The notes beneath the pieces were generated by a model. It saw only the letters and a program-made list of their open reading frames with translations. It was not told the origin of the DNA and did not search any database. This document shows positions 14,801 through 20,911 of a DNA stretch of 20,911 bases, piece after piece. The position numbers were made by a program, and so were the translations under genes. Each line of letters starts with the position of its first letter. Position 1 is the stretch's first letter. Origin of the DNA: an uncultured bacterium (GTDB taxonomy: Bacteria; Bacillota_I; Bacilli_A; RFN20; CAG-826); contig CASEST010000034.1 of assembly GCA_949290725.1 (NCBI GenBank), positions 1 through 20,911 on the forward strand. Reading direction: 5' to 3'.

Positions 14801-17591
14801 CAAAAAGATTAATATAAAGCGGATTATTAGCAATAAAATCAAAAATATATGATAAAGACGCTAATGTATTTTTATCAAAGCTTTCTACTTTTAATGAATA
14901 ATTAAGTTTTTTACTTATTTTAGCGAATTCATCTAATTCTTTGATTGAATTAGTTAAAAAATTTGAAAATTCCTCTTTTAATAAGGAAGAATAATCTCTT
15001 AAAGTATAAATTTTAAATGGATTAGTTTTAAAATCTGGGAAAGATTTAGCATATTTTTCAGCTTTTTTAAATAAAGCTTCAACTTCATTTAAACGATTAG
15101 AGTTTAAAGAATCCAAAAATTCATCACTTATATCAACTTCTCCAGGATAGTCTTGATATTTCTTATAATTTAAAATCGCTTCATAAAGAGAATAATTATA
15201 AAGTTTAAAATAATGAATTTTATTAACAACTTCTTTTAATTCGTCTTTTAAATTATTCAAATTAGCAGTTAAAAGATTAAAATCTTTACTATTTTCGATT
15301 TCTCCTACCTTTAATACATCTTCAAACTTTTTTAAGATTAAACGTTTATCTTGCTTATTTGAATGCAACTCTAAGCAAAATGGATCCACTCTTAATTCCT
15401 TTAATCTTTCATAAACTACATCGAGTGCAGCCTTTTTTTCACTACAAAATAGAACTTTTTTATTATTAAAAAGTGCATTTACAATAATATTAGCTATAGT
15501 TTGTGACTTCCCAGTTCCAGGTGGACCAATCAAAACAAAACTCTCCATTAAAGAAGCGTTAATAATCGCTTCAATTTGACTAGAATCTGAAGAAAGTGGA
15601 ATAGCTACATCTTTTAAAGAAATAAAATTATCAATTTCTTTTGGATTAACCAAAATATTTTTTGAATCCCGCTCTTTATGATTATTAATCAATGACTTAA
15701 CAATTTTATGTTTTAAGATATCGTCTTTTCGAATTTCGATATCTTTCCACATGATATATTTTGAAAAAGAAAAACGTCCCAAAAAAACCCTTTCTTCAAC
15801 TTTAAAATTTTTATAGCCAATAGTCGCTTTTTTAAATTCATGAAAAACTCTTTTTAAATCAATTAAGTCGTCATCATTTTTATATGGGACAGATTTTAAC
15901 GAAATCAAAATATTATATTCTTCTTTTAAATAAGTAATTAAAGAGGTATTTAAAAATGGATCTTCATCTAAGATTGATAAAAAATAGGAATTTGCGCTTC
16001 CTTTAATCAAACTAACTGGAACCAAAACTAAAGGGGCATAGTAGATTTTTTTATCTTCTTTATATTCAAGATTACCTAAAGCTAAAAATAAAGTATTCGT
16101 TCCATTTTCTTCAATTTCACTTTTGCTTCTTTTAAATAATAAAGATAAAGAAGATAAAAAATCTTTCTCATTTAAATTAATAATTAATTTATTATTAACT
16201 AATAATTTTTTTAATAAATCTAGCTCTTCATTATTTCCTTTTATCCGGTCAATATTTTTTAACTTGCTATCTTTTTTTAATAATTCAAAACTATTTTCTT
16301 TTTTATTTATTAGATAAACTAAGTCATCTAAAGAAGGAACGGTTACTTCAATATTGTTATATGTTCCTAGTTTCATATTGATTAAACCATTATTTTTACT
16401 TAAATCTAATAATTTTTTCTCCCAATAAAAAAAGCGATCTTTATTTTTAAAATAATCTTGCTTAATTTCATTACTAAAAATCGAATTATTTTCTAACGAG
16501 AGAGCGTTTAAATCAAAGGAATATTTTTGTAATTCTTTAATCTCTAAATGATCTTCAATAATTGGATAAAAGCCATTAATTCGTGCGCTTTTAATATCTA
16601 ATGCTAAAAAGGGTAAATTATCTTTATAAATATTTTTGAATTCGCTTTTACTTTGATTAATATTTTCTAAAAAAGAATCTTTTTTATTAATAAATGAAAA
16701 AGATAAAGCAATTAGGCGATTATTCTCAATTAAAGAATAAATTAATTCACTATTTTCATTTATTATTTTTCCAAAAGATTGATTATCTAACCAAATCGCC
16801 GCCATCGCTTTATTATTCAGTAATATCAACTCGCCATTTAATGAAGAATATTCGATTAATCCTAAAAATAAGAGCGCTAAATCTAAAGAAGTCCCTCTTT
16901 TCTTTAAAAAAATGTCTTTATATGAACGAATTGGGAATTCGTTTTCGATAAATTTAGAAGGAAAATTTATTAAATAAAAAGAAAAAGAAGTAAAAGCCTC
17001 ATATAAAGCTTTTATTTCAATCATCAAATCTTCTTTAAAACTATTTTGATAGCCTAAAAAATTATAATCTTTTTTTAAAAGATATAATTTTTCAAGAGCT
17101 CGATAATAGATTCCTTTAATAAAATCCGAATTTAAAGAAACTAAACTAGTTAGAGATTCTAAAGAAAAATAGTTAATATTAAATATTTCTTTATTTAATA
17201 ATCTAATTTCTTTTTCTTTATAAATTAATATTTCATTTAATGATGATAAAATTTCAATATTTAATGTTATTCTATTTTCTTTATCTAAAGATAATAATTT
17301 TTCTTCATCAATATTTATTTTAAAATCAGTTATTTCAATAATTTCATTTCTTTTAATATTTTCAATATTTATATCTTCAATTTTTAAAAATGAATCATCA
17401 TTAAAATTAAAATGAATCTTTAAAAAAGATAGATTAGAAGATGAAATATTTTTAATTCTTAAATATTTAATAAGATTATTTTTACTTTTAAAAAAGGAAT
17501 ATGAAAATATATCACTTATCTCAGATTTTAAAGTGAGCAAAGAATTTGGATTAATCTCTTTATTTTTCCTTATTTCCTGATTTATTAGCAT
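11802..17591 (-). CDS. DUF4011/SF1 helicase with C-terminal nuclease-like and DUF3320-like domains
   Basis: This very large protein (about 1,929 residues) is a superfamily 1 helicase of the DUF4011 type. Residues 1-380 are uncharacterised; the DUF4011 signature FYWEKKLLDLSKNNGLINMK lies at about 385-404; Walker A GPPGTGKS is at 689-696; a long, mostly helical insertion follows; Walker B DEASQ is at 1321-1325, then AGDDKQLPP, VQGDERDIIYLS, and motif VI RRLNVAITRSRE near 1550. A Vsr/MTES_1575-like nuclease fold (about 1610-1700) and a DUF3320-like end (about 1750-1925) complete it. Similar helicase-nucleases are known antiphage proteins, but the role here is inferred. In the nuclease part the usual GIE.DG..YH reads GIILDANSYI, so the catalytic Glu and His are gone. 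The frame is open back to a TTG at 17612; the ATG at 17591 is preferred. No ribosome site is visible. Confidence 0.85.
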   Translation of the reverse strand: MLINQEIRKNKEINPNSLLTLKSEISDIFSYSFFKSKNNLIKYLRIKNISSSNLSFLKIHFNFNDDSFLKIEDINIENIKRNEIIEITDFKINIDEEKLLSLDKENRITLNIEILSSLNEILIYKEKEIRLLNKEIFNINYFSLESLTSLVSLNSDFIKGIYYRALEKLYLLKKDYNFLGYQNSFKEDLMIEIKALYEAFTSFSFYLINFPSKFIENEFPIRSYKDIFLKKRGTSLDLALLFLGLIEYSSLNGELILLNNKAMAAIWLDNQSFGKIINENSELIYSLIENNRLIALSFSFINKKDSFLENINQSKSEFKNIYKDNLPFLALDIKSARINGFYPIIEDHLEIKELQKYSFDLNALSLENNSIFSNEIKQDYFKNKDRFFYWEKKLLDLSKNNGLINMKLGTYNNIEVTVPSLDDLVYLINKKENSFELLKKDSKLKNIDRIKGNNEELDLLKKLLVNNKLIINLNEKDFLSSLSLLFKRSKSEIEENGTNTLFLALGNLEYKEDKKIYYAPLVLVPVSLIKGSANSYFLSILDEDPFLNTSLITYLKEEYNILISLKSVPYKNDDDLIDLKRVFHEFKKATIGYKNFKVEERVFLGRFSFSKYIMWKDIEIRKDDILKHKIVKSLINNHKERDSKNILVNPKEIDNFISLKDVAIPLSSDSSQIEAIINASLMESFVLIGPPGTGKSQTIANIIVNALFNNKKVLFCSEKKAALDVVYERLKELRVDPFCLELHSNKQDKRLILKKFEDVLKVGEIENSKDFNLLTANLNNLKDELKEVVNKIHYFKLYNYSLYEAILNYKKYQDYPGEVDISDEFLDSLNSNRLNEVEALFKKAEKYAKSFPDFKTNPFKIYTLRDYSSLLKEEFSNFLTNSIKELDEFAKISKKLNYSLKVESFDKNTLASLSYIFDFIANNPLYINLFDKEDPKKLVNKLKEMIKEEEDYAKLDKELSLLFSPSILSLSLDELLFNYSRLKNENFISRYFKLNKILKIIKQKSNNNKLINKDNIGVYLFKLDYYKNKRSTIKRNRLFISSSLDEDYNINDFNNNYSYILAKLDNSLYLIGEIEKLAYGNLSSNNLLSYVKGLIKNNGTINLINNYIVSFNKVNEIITILKDKYLFKLELLNQKDYISDLLTYLTEISKNIDYLPYYSALLSILDQFEIYHLSSIVDKYYEGNVDFAIEEYAFKKSLYKKIIEKIINKTHLEQFLGSEVNEIRENYLRLDEKYREEVIKEVVSKLSKNIPVEYNKGVNSSEFSILKKTIKANGRGLSLRKIFSLLPETIKKLTPCILVSPLSAAKYLSPLLYNFDIVIFDEASQLPSAEAIGIISRGKSVVIAGDDKQLPPTSFFDKQINDEASELYVSDLDSVLDDAIASSFPIKRLLYHYRSKNESLIAFSNSKFYDNSLYTFPSKKELTFKVHFKYVKNGIYDSGRSATNKEEANALIADLINNLRINKNKYSYGIITFSIHQMYLIERLLMEKIENDKELNEIVSTLKEPIIVKNLENVQGDERDIIYLSICYGKNKNGRFIHNFGPINVSGGYRRLNVAITRSREEMFVYSSILYSDIDLNRTSSEGVNYLRSFLEYAQYGMDVLSFKDDKLIIDQGIEDYLAKDLISLGYKVNLHVGSSKFKVDIGVINPKNDKEYILGIILDANSYINTPTVMDRNIVQFSQLKLLGWNLMMVWSLDYYNYKNKILNEIDEKIKDLISNDIESPQNNEAANFKTIEFKKISRKNEKPLKPYYIFALKNLYSEAQFIDIRNREKVFKIIKQIVNVEYPISESYLIKRISYLFQLKRKNKINSQVMRYFISKLNNLYTFSYISNIKFYFKDDLTNPLEVSFYRKNDERNIEDISKEEVSVLILYLLKKYISMNIDLLKREVVKEFGFKSKTKKIDECLDYVLSYLEKDRKVLKVEGNEVLLIS

Positions 17592-17597
17592 AACAAA

Positions 17598-17603
17598 ATT
17601 ATA
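17598..17603 (-). promoter_or_regulatory. Putative -10 box of the helicase gene
   Basis: TATAAT on the minus strand ends six bases before the preferred helicase ATG, which has no Shine-Dalgarno. This spacing would make the transcript leaderless. No -35 box is convincing, so co-transcription with lacZ is the main alternative. Confidence 0.35.
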
Positions 17604-17613
17604 ATATATCAAT

Positions 17614-20600
17614 TTATAATTTTTCTTTTATTTTTACATAGAAAGAAAATTTAATTTTTCTTTTTTTAATTAAATATTTTTTATGTACAAGGCTTCCCCA
17701 AGAATCATCTCCACCCACACCTTTAGTATCGCTCGCAATAACTAAATAATTATATAAATTATCTTCTTTTAAATCGTTAAAACGATGGGCAACTTCCATT
17801 TCAAACTCATTATATTTTAAATATTTAAAATTAAATGGCTTAGAATCATTAATAAAACTAAGTTCATAATTTTCATCAATCTTTAAATTCAATAATTTAG
17901 TCGAATAATGATTTCCATTTTCTTGAGGTTTAGAATAGGGAATATATTCTTTATCAACACTGCTACTATAAATTCCATATTTAAGCCCTAAATAGCGATC
18001 AGGATATGAATCATTTTCACCTAATCCTAAATAATTAAATTCTTTAATATCTTTATTAAAGGCAAAGCGTAATCCAATTATATTTGGGGAAGGTAAAAGA
18101 GTTGGGATTTTATATTCATAACTAACTTTAATAGTTTCATCATTATAAATATGATAACGAATCTTAAACTTATTAAAAAATATTGCAGTTAATAATCGAT
18201 AGGAAAATTCGACAATCATCTCATTTTCATCACTTTTGATTAGTTTAAATGGTGCGGTGAATGGATTATACAAAGGATAAAATGATCCAGAAAAATAAAA
18301 TGAGGTGAAATATTTATTAATTTTGTTATCGTTATCGGTAGTTGCTCTGAATAAAGTTGGAAAAATAGGTGAAGATAAGATTAACTTATTATTTTTAATT
18401 ATTCCTTCTAATCCTCCTTCATCTATTCCAATACCTTTAAAAATAACTTTAAAGCCATCATCATTATAAATTGTTAAATGTTCGCTGCTATAAAAATATT
18501 TTAAAGGGAAATAATGATTGTCTTTTTGATTGATTGAATTTAAAACTTCTTCACGCAATTTTAAATTCGTTTTATCAAAAGCCCCTTTAAAGAAATGTTC
18601 TTGGAACCCAATTTCTTGGCCTTTTTTTAAATATAAATTGTCCTCTTTAGCCTTAACTTCTACCCTAGCATAAACTTCAGAATCATTGTGATCTAAATAT
18701 TTATTAATATCTATTTCAACAAATTTATCTTTTTGTGGCTCTATATTAACCTCAAAAGATTTAGAAAATATCTCATTATTTCTTTTAAATAAATGATATT
18801 CAAATTTATATTTAGAGGTCGATTTAAAATTCATTAAATTTGTAATTCGAACACCACTATCAGCAATTTCTATCTTAAAAGGTTGAAATAAATATTTAGC
18901 AACTTTAATTTTATTTGTTATTGTTCTATCAGCTAATAAAAGGCCGTCAGCACAAAAATTGTCATCATTAGGATAATCATAAAAATCCCCGCCGTAATGA
19001 ATTTTACCATCCATCATAATTCCTTGATCGACAAAATCCCAAATAAAACCAAGTTGGAAATTTAAATATTTTTCACTTAAAGCAAAATACTCATCTAGAT
19101 TGCCTGTAGAATTACCCATCGAATGAGCATATTCACATAAAATAAATGGTACATCAGGATGTTTTTTTAAAAATTTTTCAATTTGGTCAATTTTCCAATA
19201 CATTCTTGAAATAACATCACTATTTCTTAAATCAAAGCTTGGATTTTGAGCGCTTCCTTCGTAATGTATTAATCTGGTTGGATCAATTTTTTTAAAGTAT
19301 TTATAAAGTTCAACCAAGTTTTCCCCAACATAGGATTCATTTCCTAAGCTCCAAAAAATAATTGAGGGATGATTCTTATGATTTTGATAAATAGCTTCAC
19401 CCTTTTTTAAAATTATATTTAAATAGTCCTTATTTGAACCTGGCAAAACGTCTTTGTTTAAATCAATATTTTTCTTATTCGTCCATAAACCATGAGTTTC
19501 AATAGAACATTCATCAATTACCAATAACCCGTATTTATCGCATAAATCATACAAATAATTATTGTTAGGATAATGTGAACATCTTAAAGCATTAAAATTA
19601 TTTTGCTTTAATAAAATTATATCTTTTTCAGTTAATTCTTTATTTATTACTCTTCCATTTTTAAATTCAAATTCATGTCGGTTAACACCTTTAAAAATGA
19701 TTCTTTTATTATTTAATTTAATGATACCATTTTTAATCTCAATAACTCTGAAACCAATATTTAAATTAACTTCTTCTACTTCTTTATTTTTATCTTTTAA
19801 TTTAAGTTTTAGTTCGTAAAGATTCGCCTCTTCATCACTCCATTTAAAAACATTGCTGAGTCTTTTTTGATAATTAATTACTTTTTTATCAGCTTTTATA
19901 ACTTCATTAAAAATCTTCTTATTTTTGTAATTCAGTGATAAGGAAATAGAACTATCTTTATTAAATGAAGACAAAGTAAAAGTTAGATTCAATAAGCCAG
20001 TTTCATAATCTTCATTAGATAAAATAGAATCATTTTTAATATCAAGAAAATGGAGTTTATTAACTTTAATTAGATTAACGTCTCTAAATATTCCAAAAAA
20101 TCTCCACATATCTTGATCTTTTAAATAACTAGTAAATGAATATTTAAAAACTAAAAAAGTTAAACGATTTACACCTTTTTTTAAAAAGTCATTTATTTTA
20201 AACTTAATATTTTCAAAATTAAATGATGAGTATCCAACAAATTTATTATTAATATAAAGATATAACCCGCTTTCGAAACCATTGAATTCTAAGTAATAAT
20301 CATTTTTATTTAAATCCAAATCATTTATTTCAAGTTCTTTAAAATAAATACATACTGGGTTTAACTTTGGAATGTTTGGAAAATGTAAATCTTCAAAGAC
20401 TTCTCAAGGATACATTGTATTTAAATATTGAGGTCGAGAAATATCGAAGTTTTTAGCTTCGCTCAATTCAATATGTGAAGGAAGTGTCAATTCTTTTAAA
20501 TCAGCAATATTAAAATCATCTTGAAGATATTTATTCTCGATATCATCCAAATAATTATCTTTTAATAAAATAAATTTATATTTTCCATTTAAGGATATTC

Positions 20601-20706
20601 TTGTATTTATTTTATCAATAAACGATTCAAAAATAGCATTATATGGTTCAATATTTATTCCATCATCTAGTGACATTAATAGGGAATAGTCAAAAATTTT
20701 TTTCAT
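17614..20706 (-). pseudogene. lacZ: Beta-galactosidase (GH2) interrupted by one in-frame TGA
   Basis: This is a full-length GH2 beta-galactosidase, 1,030 codons, in one frame with a single TGA at codon 101 (20404-20406). Before the TGA the protein shows the LacZ N-terminus (RISLNGKYKF, LTLPSHIEL, PQYLNTMYP); the TGA falls where relatives have the Trp of QYPWDG; after it comes EVFEDLHFPNIPKLNPV, matching the usual sequence, then DMWRFFGIFRDV. The acid/base Glu457 (WSLGNES) and nucleophile Glu525 (LCEYAHSMGN) are present, as is the DFVDQG segment. The enzyme would hydrolyse lactose or other beta-galactosides. A one-base change (TGG to TGA) or readthrough explains the interruption; no frameshift is needed. 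Everything beyond the TGA is intact, so decay, if any, is recent. The gene starts three bases after an upstream stop with no clear ribosome site, and the helicase follows closely. Confidence 0.88.
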
Positions 20707-20709
20707 AAT

Positions 20710-20911
20710 TTAAAGAAGTTTTGTTCTAACTTCGCCCCCATCTTTTTGTTTAGTCTTTCGATAAATCGTTGAACTAATCTTATCAACTTCTTTTAATACA
20801 ACTAAAGCTGAAGTATATGGTTCTAGTGGTGCAGAAACATTAATACCTACATTCATATAATAATCGCCTTTTAAAATCTCGTTTGTTAAAGAATTAAAAT
20901 AATATTTATCT
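20710..20911 (-). CDS. 3' end of an upstream gene, possibly a glycosidase C-terminus
   Basis: An open frame enters from the right edge and ends in TAA at 20710-20712; 66 residues are visible. The stretch YFNSLTNEILKGDYYMN followed by LEPYTSALVVLKE resembles the beta-sandwich end of GH13- or GH42-type glycoside hydrolases, which often read like DLLTG ... L.PYG..VL. This would suit a sugar-utilisation operon with lacZ, which begins three bases later, but the fragment is too short for a firm family call. The tail after it (RKTKQKDGGEVRTKLL) is basic and not typical of that fold. Confidence 0.45.
   Translation of the reverse strand, partial: DKYYFNSLTNEILKGDYYMNVGINVSAPLEPYTSALVVLKEVDKISSTIYRKTKQKDGGEVRTKLL

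Noticed and set aside
16123..16951. Plus-strand frames of 64 and 85 codons inside the helicase gene
   Set aside because: They are antisense shadows of the helicase frame with skewed Leu/Phe/Lys composition.
17614..20706. Genetic code 4 (TGA as Trp) for the whole organism
   Set aside because: All other long genes are open under the standard code with their tryptophans as TGG, and the 1,929-residue helicase contains no TGA. A recoded AT-rich genome would show many in-frame TGA codons.
20404..20706. A separate 100-residue gene upstream of beta-galactosidase
   Set aside because: Its sequence is the LacZ N-terminus, is in the same frame as the rest, and the TGA is followed without a gap by the expected LacZ sequence.
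20707..20730. Terminator between the right-edge gene and lacZ
   Set aside because: The six-base stem GAAGTT/AACTTC lies inside the end of the upstream coding frame and is not followed by a T-run, so it is not a convincing terminator.

Overview
The window is a very AT-rich, gene-dense bacterial stretch. Clear Shine-Dalgarno sites of the GGAGG type, a Gram-positive style lipoprotein and TGG-encoded tryptophan throughout suggest an uncultured Bacillota (Bacilli/Mollicutes-like, perhaps gut) with the standard genetic code. That placement is inference from composition and gene families. No rRNA, tRNA, CRISPR array or insertion sequence is visible.

Left part (1-7.5 kb, all minus strand): a probable six-gene operon runs from 7502 down to a terminator at 2801-2835. 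Its order is folD, a ThyX-like protein overlapping folD, an M29 aminopeptidase, an acyl-ACP thioesterase, pseudouridine-5'-phosphate glycosidase (psuG) and a MIF-type tautomerase. After a roughly 320-base gene-free stretch with a 24-bp palindrome come guaA (GMP synthase with altered conserved loops), its terminator, and a PfkB kinase that is probably pseudouridine kinase (psuK). psuK and psuG together would convert pseudouridine to uracil and ribose 5-phosphate.

Middle (7.5-11.8 kb): two ECF sigma/anti-sigma modules lie tail to tail. The plus-strand module is sigma, then a membrane anti-sigma overlapping it by 4 bases, then after a terminator a lipoprotein whose extracellular part resembles that of the anti-sigma. 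The sigma gene and the lipoprotein gene carry the same promoter-like element (CCAATAAA, 12 bases, TACGTATTTAT), so this looks like a self-regulating cell-envelope sensing circuit with the lipoprotein as its regulon member. The minus-strand module is a second ECF sigma and membrane anti-sigma. A hairpin at 10456-10480 separates the two.

Right part (11.8-20.9 kb, minus strand): a 1,900-residue DUF4011/SF1 helicase with a C-terminal nuclease-like domain, whose architecture resembles antiphage helicase-nucleases but whose nuclease centre looks degenerate; a GH2 beta-galactosidase (lacZ) complete except for an in-frame TGA where the family has a conserved Trp; and the 3' end of a further gene. No terminator is seen from lacZ through the helicase to the second sigma module, so these may be transcribed together.

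The most interesting items are the twin-promoter ECF/anti-sigma/lipoprotein circuit, the ThyX-like protein coupled to folD, and the single in-frame TGA in lacZ.
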